From the NCBI RefSeq assembly GCF_013385425.1, contig NZ_JACAQA010000010.1, forward strand, positions 1-64,000: a stretch of DNA of 64,000 nt. Direction: 5' to 3'. Under the pieces are notes generated by a model that had not been told where the DNA came from, did no database searches, and was given only the letters and a program-made list of their open reading frames with translations. A program made the position numbers and the translations under genes. This DNA comes from Pseudomonas gingeri (GTDB lineage: Bacteria; Pseudomonadota; Gammaproteobacteria; Pseudomonadales; Pseudomonadaceae). Shown piece after piece: positions 7,639 to 17,975 of this stretch; positions within the stretch are counted from its first letter, which is position 1; each line of letters opens with the position of its first letter.

Positions 7639-10600
7639 TCACCCCTGATTATCGACAAACCTTGCAAGCTGTGGCTGCCCTATAGGGGCACCATCCTCGA
7701 AGGTCGCCGTAATGGAATAGGTGCCCTCAAGCGTTGAGGTGATATTCGTGCTGGTGGTTGCACTCCCCTGTTCAAAATGACATTCAAGAGGGTCAATGGT
7801 GAGGCCGGGCACCTCGGGGGACCGTATGTAGACGGTCGACGCCATCCCCGGAGTGGGGTTACCGTAGACATCACGAAAAGTCACTGTCGCACGGTGCACA
7901 TCCACACCATCGGCCAATCGGGTTCCCTCGATCGGTTCCAGGGTGCAGGCGGCAGGGCTATACCACTTGGGAAGGAATGTCGTGTCGACCTGCGCCACTG
8001 AAGCGTCCCCCTCGAGCCTGGCAGTGATCGTGTGCGTCTTCGCCACGGTACTGCCCACCGACACAGTGCACTTGCCGGTATTGCCCGCGGTCCGGCAAGT
8101 GGTCGGGTTAAAAACAACGTCATCGACCGCGTCAAACGTTACCAGGGTACCCTCCGGAGCCGGGGAGCCATCGCTCATACGCACCTTCGCATACACCCTG
8201 TTATTTTGTTCCGTATCGCTGACGACCTTATTGTCAGGGAGCATCTCCAACGACAGTTGAGCCGAAACATCCGCGACGAACTCGACGATCTTCGGACTGC
8301 CGGCCACCGCCGTACCACCAAACAGCGTGGCGCGCACCGTCTTGGGACCGGGCATCGTCGAGGTGATGGTGGTTTCGCATTGCCCCTGCGCATCGGTCGT
8401 ACCGGCTACATGCTGGAGCGAGGCGTTCGCGATTTCGGGAAACATCACCAGAACATCCTTGAGCGGACGGCCCTCGGCATCCTTGGCGGTGACGGTGACC
8501 GTATAGGCATCCACGCCATTGGCGAGTTTTGTGCCCGTGCTCACGGTCAAGGCCGTGGTCGCAGGACGGCCGACCTCATCCTGGGCTTCGACAAACTGCA
8601 CCAACGGCTCGACCTGGGTAGCCAGCACCTTGCCGCCGTCCACCGCCAGGTAACGCACCTGCAGGATAATGTCGGTCAACGAATCGAAGACTTCTTGCTG
8701 ATGCGCCGAGGCATGCCGGGGGAAGCTCAGTATCCAGCTCGACACCGCGCCCGTTCCCTCGAACGGCAGGTAGCGCTCATCGTCGAAGTTCAGGGTGAAC
8801 AGGCCATAATCATCCAGGCCGCTGGACAAGCCGATTTGCTGGCTGATCCTTGGGTTGAACACAATGTGCCTTGGATCGAGTTCGATATCGCTGTCGGCGG
8901 CCAGTTCCCCGGCCTGGCTATAGAGACTCGCCACACCGCCCAATGAAGGTTTCAACAAGGTGCTGCTGCGCGTTTGCACCAGGGTGGCATGGATATCCTG
9001 ATACCGCCCCAGCACTACCGGGAACGACAGGCTCACGCCCACCAGCTGACGCAGGTAATGGCCGGGATAATCCTTGTCGAACAGCGAGCTGTTCAGCTTG
9101 AACGGGATCTCGCCATGATCCCTGAGCTGATCCAGCACGGCATCCCAACCGGTCGCCATGGGTGTAGCGCCATGGCGGCCGGCATTGGGGTCGTAATCCT
9201 TGAGCAAGGCCTTCAGGGAGATCGTCTTGGTCAGTTCCAGGCGGCGTTCATGGCGGTTGAGAAACGCCGATTCCATGCGCAGCAAGCCCAGTTTCAAGGC
9301 TTCGCCGGCGTTCAGACCCTGACGGTTGTCGGCCCAGGCGTCATGGGGAATAAAACGCGTGTCATGATCGCCCAGCTCATATTGCCAACCCGATTCGGTG
9401 GCCAAGCACATCGACAACACGGCGTCATAAGCCTGGAAATACAGCGTCGACATCTGGCTGAGCAACCACTGGTACAGCCCCGGGCCGGCAGCACGGTGTT
9501 TGAGGAAGTCGTAGTAGATCTGGGCCTGTTCGCGGGCTTTTTCGGCTTGCCGCAAACCGGTGTTGGCGGAAGCGATAACGATGCGCTGAGCGTCTATCTG
9601 TTTATCGATCACTGCGATTTCAGCCTTGGCCTGCTCGATCATGAAGTCCCATTCTTCGCGTCGGCGGCGATACTGATCTTTCTGAGTTAGAAAATCGGCA
9701 TGGACTACCAAACCTTTTGCAGCAGCATCGACAGCCGTTATTGCCGCGAAGGCAAGCGCGGCAGGCTTGCGTACGCCACCAGACGTCCCGACGAGATTCA
9801 CCGTGACTGCATCCATTACCTGCGCGGCAGTCGTTGCCCCAGCCAAGCCCGCTGTAATGCCCCCCCCAACCACACGTTCATACATGGCCAATTTTTCATC
9901 GCCGGAAACGTCTTCTCTACGCAACCGCTCGTAATAATCTTGACGGGCAGCCACCATCGCCTTGCTGGCCGTCAGGGCATCCCTGCTGCTGCGGGCCTGC
10001 TCAATGGCCTGATCCTGCAAGGTCACAGCAAACTCGGAGAGTTCCTGCACATGGGCCTGCAGCAGCTCTTCCTGCTGGGTGCGGTCACGCAGCTCCATAT
10101 AACCGCGTACCTGCTCGCCAAAGCGGATCAAGGTGTCAACGGCGCCCTGCACACGGGGCAACATGGCGCGGAAACGGTAAGGCGGGATAATCGCCAGGGA
10201 CCCCAGCCGCCGGGCGCCGCCGCCTTCGCCGGCCAATTGCGCGCGCAACAGGTCGAACGGATTGGCCGGCGCCTCGTAAAGCGCCAGCAGCAAGGGTTTG
10301 CCGTCCAGAGTGAGGTTGTTGCGCAGGTTGCCCAGGCGCAAATCGAGGTTGTCCCACAGGTCGAGCAATTGCGTGTTCACCGGCAAGCGGAACCAGGGCG
10401 CGTCGATCAAGCGCAACCAGGGGTCGCCCTGGATATGCTGGGGAATATCCTCGGCGAACAGCGTCTGGATCGACGATTCGAAGGCGCTGAACAACGCGCT
10501 GTCATAGGCCGCCGCGTCCACCAGCGGCATGGGCTCCCAGCGGCTGATGCTGCGGCCCTTGGACAAGGGGCCGAGCAAGGACAAGGCACGTACATACAGG

Positions 10601-13257
10601 AGCTTGGCTTCGTTGAGGGCATCGCGGTTCAGTTGCCGGTAAAGCATGTCGCCTCGGGCAATCAGGTTTTTCACATAGTCGGTAAAGATCGCCTTGCGGT
10701 AGTGCGAAGGCACGCTGTAGGCAATCGCATCCGGATCGCGCAGGCCACCCAGGCCAAAAAACTGCTCGGCGGGACGGTCGGGCTGGGCTAGGGGCCTGAC
10801 ACACCAATACGGATAGTCCACCGCAGGCGGAGGATCGAGCGGCTGGATCCGCGCCAAGGGGTTGAACATGTGGTGATACCAGGTTTCCGCGCCCAGGTAA
10901 TCGAACTCGCTGTGCAAGCGCTGTGCGACCAGGTGCGGGGCATGGAAAAACAACTCCCAGAAGTAACGACCGTTGGCACCGTTGAAATCCACGGGAACCG
11001 CTTGCGAAGAACCGGGAACGGGGGGTTCCTCCGTGTGCTGACTCTCCCAGCTCAAGGCCGCTTCCACGGAGAATGCCGCCTTGGTGACCAACTCGGCGGC
11101 GAACAAGCTGTTTAGCCGAACATAACGCAGGTCGTCCAGCGCCAATGCCTGCAGATCAAGAAACTGCGCGCCCGCCGCGGTGGTCATCACTTTAGGGGCG
11201 TCACGGAGCATGGGACTGAGACTCACCAGAAATCTATTCCAACCTATTCCAGGATCGGTAGATTTCGCCACACCAAAAGGAAAGGCATAAGAAGTGTTGG
11301 TTGCGCCAGTCCAACTTTTTGTGAACAAGGGAGTTTTAGCTGCACCGTTTAACGTAAGCGCCGCTGAGCCCAACCGCTCCTCCATATAAGCACCGTCACT
11401 CTCATAAGCGTACCAAACTCCAAAATCACGCGTCAGCGGGGCAAAAGTCTCAGAGAATATATTTGATTTATTTATAAAGTTAAAAGTCCCTCCGACCGAA
11501 CCACCCCATTTGAGAGCGACTGTCGATACCACCTTAAATGAAGCCCCTTCCTGAACGTCTTCAAGTGTGAGAGGCAGGAGCGTATCCAGTTCCAGGCCCA
11601 ATGGAATTTTGTAGCGCATCCGCCTGACACGCCCATTATGAAAAGAGCTGTTCCAATCCGCGCCTTCTGGGGTGCACGGCGTATTTTGATCTATCGTAAC
11701 AAGCGCTGTTCCATCATGACTAAATACATGACTGTGATTTATTTTTTCCTCAAAATAGAGCACATGATTAATCATCTCGCACAGTGCCCAGGTCTGCCCT
11801 CCCTCATAATAAACTCCCCAAAGAACCTCAACCCGGCATAAACCAACCGGACTCGAGTATTCCCAAACGTGTCGATCCTGAAGGGAAAGCTTGATATCCA
11901 CCCGTTCCATACGGACACTTGAACACGCGCCTTGAACCTCAAGTTTTCCTCCAATCAGCTCCTGCTGAGCGTTCTTACTCATGTGCAAGGTTGCACTGAA
12001 CTCCAGATAGGAATTCAAGGCATCCGGATATTCTCCCGGAGAGGGATAGTAATTATAGGAGCTTTCACGATCCCACATCACCGAACCGATGATCCAGTCA
12101 ATATTCGCCGAGCCGCTATCGATGCCCACATAAGGAAACTGCAAGCGCATTGGGTCGTTGCCGAACATCGAACTCGCCACGAGAGACAACTCATTCTGTT
12201 CTGCCACACTCAATATAATCTGATTGAATGACTCATCGTACACTCGCAGATCCGCATTCGCGCCCAGTTTAAAGGCTACGACTAACCGAGGGCTCGAGGC
12301 AATACGAACATCCATGGCCACCGAAAACGCACCACTCCGGATATAGACCTCCGCCGCCAACTTATCTGTCAAGGTGTTCACCGAGGTGAGCCCTGTATAA
12401 AGTATCGTCGCCGGCGACCATTGATCATTGAGTTGCTTATAAGCCATCTTGGCCGAATAAAAGTATTTTCCGGTTCTATGGCCGTCATCGTTGATCTGCG
12501 GCTGGCCGGCTTCGACCCAGACCACGTGCAATCGCTCGCGAATCACCACGGGGCGAACCTGGGTGACGCCAGCTTCAAAAGCAACATCGATGGTTTTCCA
12601 TTCACTCCAGGCCGAGGGCGAAACGTGGGTACTTGAATCACTCAGGTCAATCGCCGCCTTGCGCCAATAGGGCGCAAAAGGTTCGACGTTTTGCCGACCG
12701 ACAAAATAATAATTCGCGTGCCTGAAGTCCGTGCCGTCGATATAACCCGAGACCATCTTCAGGTTACTCACCAACTCAAACTGACTGAGGTAGTTTTTCA
12801 GCGCCACCTGCACGCTGTCCTCGGTCAAACGGCTTTGCCCCAGATCATTTTCCAAGGTCTTGAACTGGCTGGTCTTGCCCAGGCGCAGGGTCGGGTCGAT
12901 GTAGTTTTCCGGGTAATCCTCGATCATCTGGTAACCGGCCCAGATGCTGTACTGACTCATGCTCTCGCGCCACAGACGCAGTTCCTCGGCGCTGAACCCA
13001 TAGGGGTAACCGGGCTCCATGCCGTTGTAGATGGCGTGGATATACTGCTGGAGGCTGGCAATGCCCTGGGCGACACGGCTGGTTTCCACCTGGGCACCGA
13101 CCTGGTTGTCGATCAGCAGGTATTCGTAGAGGTCCTCGGGGGTGGTCAGGCGCAAGGGCGCCGCCGTGTTCGATGACGGCACGATCTGGCCCAGGTAATA
13201 GGCGACCAGGGCGTCACGGCGTTGTTCTTCGAGTTCATGGATAATTCCGCTGTTCAT
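7639..13257 (-). CDS. tcaB: TcaB-like TcA toxin subunit with three C-terminal Ig-like repeats (copy 2)
   Basis: The 1872-residue product corresponds to the C-terminal half of TcdA-type subunits (receptor-binding/neuraminidase-like region, channel, TcB-binding region). Residues 1-220 and about 705-1560 are nearly identical to the preceding TcaB. The central stretch (about 220-700, bases 11150-12590) is divergent. A hydrophobic segment (GGGITAGLAGATTAAQ, near 1130) and long helices (about 1190-1260) fit the pore-forming channel. After EPLV at about 1555 it continues, unlike its paralogue, into three Ig-like Big_1-type repeats (LTVSTGTKLANGVDAYTVTV..., then LSLEMLPDNK..., then TLEPIEGTRLADGVDVHRATV...) to the end. 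The start overlaps the upstream stop by 4 nt (ATGA) with AGGGTGAG before it. It acts extracellularly; no signal peptide is seen, as usual for TcA. Confidence 0.88.
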   Translation of the reverse strand: MNSGIIHELEEQRRDALVAYYLGQIVPSSNTAAPLRLTTPEDLYEYLLIDNQVGAQVETSRVAQGIASLQQYIHAIYNGMEPGYPYGFSAEELRLWRESMSQYSIWAGYQMIEDYPENYIDPTLRLGKTSQFKTLENDLGQSRLTEDSVQVALKNYLSQFELVSNLKMVSGYIDGTDFRHANYYFVGRQNVEPFAPYWRKAAIDLSDSSTHVSPSAWSEWKTIDVAFEAGVTQVRPVVIRERLHVVWVEAGQPQINDDGHRTGKYFYSAKMAYKQLNDQWSPATILYTGLTSVNTLTDKLAAEVYIRSGAFSVAMDVRIASSPRLVVAFKLGANADLRVYDESFNQIILSVAEQNELSLVASSMFGNDPMRLQFPYVGIDSGSANIDWIIGSVMWDRESSYNYYPSPGEYPDALNSYLEFSATLHMSKNAQQELIGGKLEVQGACSSVRMERVDIKLSLQDRHVWEYSSPVGLCRVEVLWGVYYEGGQTWALCEMINHVLYFEEKINHSHVFSHDGTALVTIDQNTPCTPEGADWNSSFHNGRVRRMRYKIPLGLELDTLLPLTLEDVQEGASFKVVSTVALKWGGSVGGTFNFINKSNIFSETFAPLTRDFGVWYAYESDGAYMEERLGSAALTLNGAAKTPLFTKSWTGATNTSYAFPFGVAKSTDPGIGWNRFLVSLSPMLRDAPKVMTTAAGAQFLDLQALALDDLRYVRLNSLFAAELVTKAAFSVEAALSWESQHTEEPPVPGSSQAVPVDFNGANGRYFWELFFHAPHLVAQRLHSEFDYLGAETWYHHMFNPLARIQPLDPPPAVDYPYWCVRPLAQPDRPAEQFFGLGGLRDPDAIAYSVPSHYRKAIFTDYVKNLIARGDMLYRQLNRDALNEAKLLYVRALSLLGPLSKGRSISRWEPMPLVDAAAYDSALFSAFESSIQTLFAEDIPQHIQGDPWLRLIDAPWFRLPVNTQLLDLWDNLDLRLGNLRNNLTLDGKPLLLALYEAPANPFDLLRAQLAGEGGGARRLGSLAIIPPYRFRAMLPRVQGAVDTLIRFGEQVRGYMELRDRTQQEELLQAHVQELSEFAVTLQDQAIEQARSSRDALTASKAMVAARQDYYERLRREDVSGDEKLAMYERVVGGGITAGLAGATTAAQVMDAVTVNLVGTSGGVRKPAALAFAAITAVDAAAKGLVVHADFLTQKDQYRRRREEWDFMIEQAKAEIAVIDKQIDAQRIVIASANTGLRQAEKAREQAQIYYDFLKHRAAGPGLYQWLLSQMSTLYFQAYDAVLSMCLATESGWQYELGDHDTRFIPHDAWADNRQGLNAGEALKLGLLRMESAFLNRHERRLELTKTISLKALLKDYDPNAGRHGATPMATGWDAVLDQLRDHGEIPFKLNSSLFDKDYPGHYLRQLVGVSLSFPVVLGRYQDIHATLVQTRSSTLLKPSLGGVASLYSQAGELAADSDIELDPRHIVFNPRISQQIGLSSGLDDYGLFTLNFDDERYLPFEGTGAVSSWILSFPRHASAHQQEVFDSLTDIILQVRYLAVDGGKVLATQVEPLVQFVEAQDEVGRPATTALTVSTGTKLANGVDAYTVTVTAKDAEGRPLKDVLVMFPEIANASLQHVAGTTDAQGQCETTITSTMPGPKTVRATLFGGTAVAGSPKIVEFVADVSAQLSLEMLPDNKVVSDTEQNNRVYAKVRMSDGSPAPEGTLVTFDAVDDVVFNPTTCRTAGNTGKCTVSVGSTVAKTHTITARLEGDASVAQVDTTFLPKWYSPAACTLEPIEGTRLADGVDVHRATVTFRDVYGNPTPGMASTVYIRSPEVPGLTIDPLECHFEQGSATTSTNITSTLEGTYSITATFEDGAPIGQPQLARFVDNQG

Positions 13258-16200
13258 AACTCACCCTGCTGCTGTAACAGTGGTGTTGAAAGCAAGGCTC
13301 GCACAGACTCTTGTTGCTCCACATAGGCCACCAACGGCTCGACCTGGGTAGCCAGCACCTTGCCGCCGTCCACCGCCAGATAACGTACCTGCAAGATAAT
13401 GTCAGTCAACGAATCGAAGATCGCCTGTTGATGCTCCGAGGGATACCGAGGGAAACTCAGCGTCCAGCTCGACACGGCGCCCGTTCCCTCGAACGGCAAG
13501 TAGCGCTCATCATCGAAGTTCAGGGTGAACAGACCATAATCATCCAGGCCGCTGGACAGCCCGACCTGCTGGCTTATCCGCGGATTGAAGACGATGTACC
13601 GCCGATCGAGTTCGATATCGCTGCCCGCAGCCAATTCACTGGCATCGCTATAGAGACTTGCCACGCCACCCAATGAGGGTTTCAACAAGGTACTGCTGCG
13701 CGTTTGCACCAGGGTGGCATGAATGTCCTGATACGGACCCAGCACCACCGGGAACGACAGGCTCACGCCCACCAACTGACGCAGGTAATGGCCGGGATAG
13801 TCCTTGTCGAACAGCGAGCTGTTCAGCTGGAACGGGATCTCGCCATACTCTCTGAGCTGGTCCAGCACCGCATCCCAGCCGGTGACCCCAAGCGTAGCGT
13901 TATCAAGCGCGGCATTGGGGTCGTAATCCTTGAGCAAGGCTCTCAAGGAGATGGTCTTGGTCAGTTCCAGGCGGCGCTCATGGCGGTTGAGAAACGCCGA
14001 CTCCATGCGCAACAAACCCAGCTTCAAGGCTTCGCCAGCATTCAGGCCCTGACGGTTGTCGGCCCAAGCATCATGGGGAATAAAACGCGTGTCATGATCG
14101 CCAAGCTCATATTGCCAACCAGCCTCGGTGGCCAGGCACATCGACAACACGGCGTCATAGGCCTGGAAATACAGCGTCGACATCTGGCTGAGCAACCACT
14201 GGTACAGCCCCGGGCCGGTGGAACGGTGCTTGAGGAAGTCATAGTAGGCTTCTGCCTGTTCGCGGGCTTTTTTGGCTTGCAACAAACCGGTTTCAGCGGA
14301 AGTGATAACGATTTTCTGAGCCTTTATCTGCTCATTGATCACTGCGATTTCAGCCGTGGCCTGCTCGATCATGAAATCCCATTCTTCGCGTCGGCGGCGA
14401 TACTGCTCTTTCTGAGTTAGAAAATCGGCATGGACTACCAAACCTTGTGCAGCAACATCGACAGCCGTTATTGCCGCGAAGGCAAGCGCGGCAGGCTTGC
14501 GTACGCCACCAGATACACCGACAACATTCACCGTGATTGCATCCATTACCTGCGCGGCAGTCGTTGCCCCAGCCAAGCCCGCTGTAATGCCCCCCCCAAC
14601 CACACGTTCATACATGGCCAATTTTTCATCGTCGGAAACGTCTTCTTTACGCAACCGCTCGTAGTAAGCGTGACGGGAAAGCACCATCGCCTTGCTGGCC
14701 GCCAGGGCATCCCTGCTGCTGCGGGCCTGTTCAATGGCCTGCTCCTGCAAGGTCACGCCAAAATCAGAGAGTTCCTGCACATGGGATTGCAGCAGCTCTT
14801 CCTGCTGGCTGCGGTCACGCAGTTCCATATAGGTGCGTACCTGTTCGCCAAAGCGGATCAAGGTGTCAACGGCGTTCTGCACACGGGGCAGCATGGCGCG
14901 GAAACGGTAAGGCGGGATGATCGCCAGGGACCCCAGCCGCCGGGTGCCGCCGCCCTCGCCGGCCAACTGCGCGCGCAACAGGTCGAACGGATTGGCCGGC
15001 GCCTCGTAAAGCGCCAGCAGCAAGGGTTTGCCGTCCAGGGTGAGGTTATTGCGCAGGTTGCCCAAGCGTAAGTCGAGGTTGTCCCATAAGTCGAGCAGTT
15101 GCGTATTCACCGGCAAGCGGAACCAGGGCGCGTCGATCAGGCGCAACCAGGGGTCGCCCTGGATATGCTGGGGAATATCCTCGGCGAACAGCGTCTGGAT
15201 CGATGATTCGAAGGCGCTGAACAAAGCGCTTTCATAGGCCGCCGCATCCACCAGCGGCATAGGCTCCCAGCGGCTGATGCTGCGGCCCTTGGACAAGGGG
15301 CCAAGCAAGGACAAGGCGCGAACATACAGGAGCTTGGCTTCGTTGAGGGCATCGCGGGTCAATTGCCGGTAGAGCATGTCGCCACGAGCAATCAGGTTTT
15401 TCACGTAGTCGGTAAAGATCGCCTTGCGATAGTGCGAGGGCACGCTATAGGCAATCGCGTCCGGATCGCGTAGGCCACCCAGGCTGAAAAACTGCTCGGC
15501 GGGACTATCCGGCTGGGCCAGGGGCCTGACACACCAATAGGGATAGTCCACGGAAGGCGCGGGAGAGAGCGGCTGAATACGCGCCAGTGGATTGAAAATG
15601 GCGTGATACCAGGTTTCCGCGCCCAGGTAATCGAACTCACTGTGCAAGCGCCGTGCGACTAGGTGCGGGGCATGGAAAAACAATTCCCAGAAGTAACGCC
15701 CGTTGGCACCGTTGAAATCCAGGGGAACCGCTTGCGAAGTACCGGGAACGGGGGGTTCCTCCGTGTGCTGGGTCTCCCAGCTCAAGGCCGCTGCCACAGA
15801 GAATGCCGCCTTGGCGATCAGTTCCTTGGCAAACAGATTGTTGAGCCTTACATAACGCAATGAAGGCAATGCCAATGCTTCAAGATCGAGGAACTGAGCC
15901 CCTTGATTGGAGACCACGCGGGGGGCCGCACGGCTGAGCTCGGGAACCAGGTGAACGTCATATTGGTTGTAGGTGTGCTCGCCGACCTGATGACCAAACT
16001 GAAAATAGTAAAGTTCTTCCAGACTGGCCGCCGTGACTATCCGGGGGATCGCTGGAGTCGATGCGTTACCATTCAGCGTAAGCTTGCCTGTCCATATGGG
16101 CGTTCCCACTCTGCTACCGTCTTCCTCATACCAATAGGTCCAGATCTTGAAATCCTTGGTGACCGGCCGCTGCTTTTCCACACAAATATTACTCGCACTC

Positions 16201-17939
16201 CCCAATCCGAGTTCCAGCCCTCCCGACAACTCAACCTTGAACATGTCTGCTCTTTTTATCTCACCCGGTCCATAAGACGGAAGAGTGGCTATGTCAAGGT
16301 CAAGCTCCACTTGCGCAAAATAATAGAAATACCCCGACGGTTCGATGTACTTTTTATAGGTCCCCGGCTGAAAACTACCGACCACTACGCCTTCGTGAAG
16401 CCATTCTCCAGCCGGCAGCGGCAACGTGGAAAACCCCGCATCTACTCTCACCTCCCCGTATAACCTGCGATCACGGGTGGTGATTAACGCCGTGGCTTTC
16501 ATATTATTGCCGATCGCCACCTGGGCTGAACTATTGCCCATGAAAATTTCAAGCGTATCCCTCTCCAGTTCGATAGCCGAACAATGCCCCTGGAGCAGGA
16601 ACAACCCGACCGCTCCCGGCCCAGGGTCCATGAACAAAGCCGCGCTAAACTCCAAGCGCTGGTTCAATGCATTGGGTGGGTGTGGCGTGGACCACGGCGA
16701 GTCGGGTTGATAAACAATTTCTTTCAACCGCCACTTTATATTGACACCGCCATCATCGATTTCCGCATAGGGGAACTGCAAGCACTCGGCGTTGCGGCCA
16801 AACATCGCCTTCGCCACGGTCATCAACTCCCGCCCCTCTCCCGTGGTGCTCGACAAATTAACGACTTTGAAAAAGCGATCCATCACCAGGACCACCTCTT
16901 CAGTCGTAGTCTCTATCACTTCGTTTGCCCCCGAAGGGGCCCAGGCCGTGAAGCAAATAACCAGGTTCGTCTGACCAGATTTTCGGATATCCATGGTCAC
17001 GGTAAAGACAAAGCCGCGAACAAAATCTCCATTGCTGGCCAGTTCATCTTCGAAGCGCTCTTTATCGGTATACCCGCTAAACAGCGTCGTGGAGGGCGCC
17101 CACTGGTCATTGATTTGTTTATAGGCCATCTTTATAAAATACGAATAGCGGCCGGTCTTCTGGCCATCCGCGTCGACCTCCGCCGGGCCGGGCTCCACCC
17201 AGACCACATGCAGACGGCCCATGATCGTCACCACCCGAACATGCGCCACCTTCGAATCGAAGGCCACATCAATGGCTTTCCATTCACTCCAGGCCGCAGG
17301 CGAGACATGGGTGCTGGAATCATTCAGGTCAATCGCCGCCTTGCGCCAATAGTGCGCAAAAGGCTCGACGTTTTGCCGACCGACAAAATAATAATGGGCG
17401 TGCCTGAAGTCCGTGCCATCGATATATCCCGAGACCACCTTCAGGTTACTCACCAACTCAAACTGGCTGAGGTAGTTTTTCAGCGCAGTCTGCACGCTGT
17501 CCTCGGTCAGGCGGCTTTGCCCCAGGTCGTTCTCCAGGTTCTTGAACTGGCTGGTCTTGCCCAGGCGCAGGGTCGGGTCGATGTAGTTTTCCGGGTAATC
17601 CTCGATCATCTGGTAGCCGGCCCAGACGCTGTACTCGCTCATGCTCTCGCGCCACAAGCGCAGCTCTTCGGCACTGAACCCATAGGGGTAACCGGGCTCC
17701 ATGCCGTTGTAGATCGCGTGGATATATTGCTGGAGGCTGGCGATGCCCTGGGCGACGCGGCTGGTTTCCACCTGGGCACTGACCTGATTGTCGATCAGCA
17801 GGTATTCGTAGAGGTCCTCGGGGGTGGTCAGGCGCAAGGGCGCCGCCGTGTTCGATGACGGTACGATCTGGCCCAGGTAATAGGCGACCAGGGCGTCGCG
17901 GCGTTGTTCTTCGAGTTCGGGGATAATTCCAGAATTCAT
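13254..17939 (-). CDS. tcaB: TcaB-like TcA toxin subunit (copy 1)
   Basis: The 1561-residue product equals the C-terminal half of a TcA subunit and should assemble with the TcaA-like product to form the receptor-binding, channel-forming pentamer. The frame is open 12 codons farther upstream, but a strong GGAGGTG lies 7 nt before ATG 17939, and the tandem paralogue begins with the same MNSGII. The N-terminal 215 residues and everything after about residue 690 (SLRYVRLNN...) match the next gene almost exactly. Residues about 220-690 do not. The channel segment (GGGITAGLAGATTAAQ) is near 1120, and the predicted TcB-binding end (DIILQVRYLAVDGGKVLATQVEPLV) is near the C-terminus. It ends without Ig repeats. 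It starts 36 bp after tcaA and is translationally coupled to tcaB copy 2. Confidence 0.88.
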   Translation of the reverse strand: MNSGIIPELEEQRRDALVAYYLGQIVPSSNTAAPLRLTTPEDLYEYLLIDNQVSAQVETSRVAQGIASLQQYIHAIYNGMEPGYPYGFSAEELRLWRESMSEYSVWAGYQMIEDYPENYIDPTLRLGKTSQFKNLENDLGQSRLTEDSVQTALKNYLSQFELVSNLKVVSGYIDGTDFRHAHYYFVGRQNVEPFAHYWRKAAIDLNDSSTHVSPAAWSEWKAIDVAFDSKVAHVRVVTIMGRLHVVWVEPGPAEVDADGQKTGRYSYFIKMAYKQINDQWAPSTTLFSGYTDKERFEDELASNGDFVRGFVFTVTMDIRKSGQTNLVICFTAWAPSGANEVIETTTEEVVLVMDRFFKVVNLSSTTGEGRELMTVAKAMFGRNAECLQFPYAEIDDGGVNIKWRLKEIVYQPDSPWSTPHPPNALNQRLEFSAALFMDPGPGAVGLFLLQGHCSAIELERDTLEIFMGNSSAQVAIGNNMKATALITTRDRRLYGEVRVDAGFSTLPLPAGEWLHEGVVVGSFQPGTYKKYIEPSGYFYYFAQVELDLDIATLPSYGPGEIKRADMFKVELSGGLELGLGSASNICVEKQRPVTKDFKIWTYWYEEDGSRVGTPIWTGKLTLNGNASTPAIPRIVTAASLEELYYFQFGHQVGEHTYNQYDVHLVPELSRAAPRVVSNQGAQFLDLEALALPSLRYVRLNNLFAKELIAKAAFSVAAALSWETQHTEEPPVPGTSQAVPLDFNGANGRYFWELFFHAPHLVARRLHSEFDYLGAETWYHAIFNPLARIQPLSPAPSVDYPYWCVRPLAQPDSPAEQFFSLGGLRDPDAIAYSVPSHYRKAIFTDYVKNLIARGDMLYRQLTRDALNEAKLLYVRALSLLGPLSKGRSISRWEPMPLVDAAAYESALFSAFESSIQTLFAEDIPQHIQGDPWLRLIDAPWFRLPVNTQLLDLWDNLDLRLGNLRNNLTLDGKPLLLALYEAPANPFDLLRAQLAGEGGGTRRLGSLAIIPPYRFRAMLPRVQNAVDTLIRFGEQVRTYMELRDRSQQEELLQSHVQELSDFGVTLQEQAIEQARSSRDALAASKAMVLSRHAYYERLRKEDVSDDEKLAMYERVVGGGITAGLAGATTAAQVMDAITVNVVGVSGGVRKPAALAFAAITAVDVAAQGLVVHADFLTQKEQYRRRREEWDFMIEQATAEIAVINEQIKAQKIVITSAETGLLQAKKAREQAEAYYDFLKHRSTGPGLYQWLLSQMSTLYFQAYDAVLSMCLATEAGWQYELGDHDTRFIPHDAWADNRQGLNAGEALKLGLLRMESAFLNRHERRLELTKTISLRALLKDYDPNAALDNATLGVTGWDAVLDQLREYGEIPFQLNSSLFDKDYPGHYLRQLVGVSLSFPVVLGPYQDIHATLVQTRSSTLLKPSLGGVASLYSDASELAAGSDIELDRRYIVFNPRISQQVGLSSGLDDYGLFTLNFDDERYLPFEGTGAVSSWTLSFPRYPSEHQQAIFDSLTDIILQVRYLAVDGGKVLATQVEPLVAYVEQQESVRALLSTPLLQQQGEL

Positions 17940-17975
17940 ATCAAACACCTCCACTAGATCACGACAGCAAAACAA

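Noticed and set aside
17940..17975. Upstream in-frame extension of TcaB copy 1 (12 codons)
   Set aside because: A strong GGAGGTG sits just before the internal ATG, and the tandem paralogue starts at the same residue.
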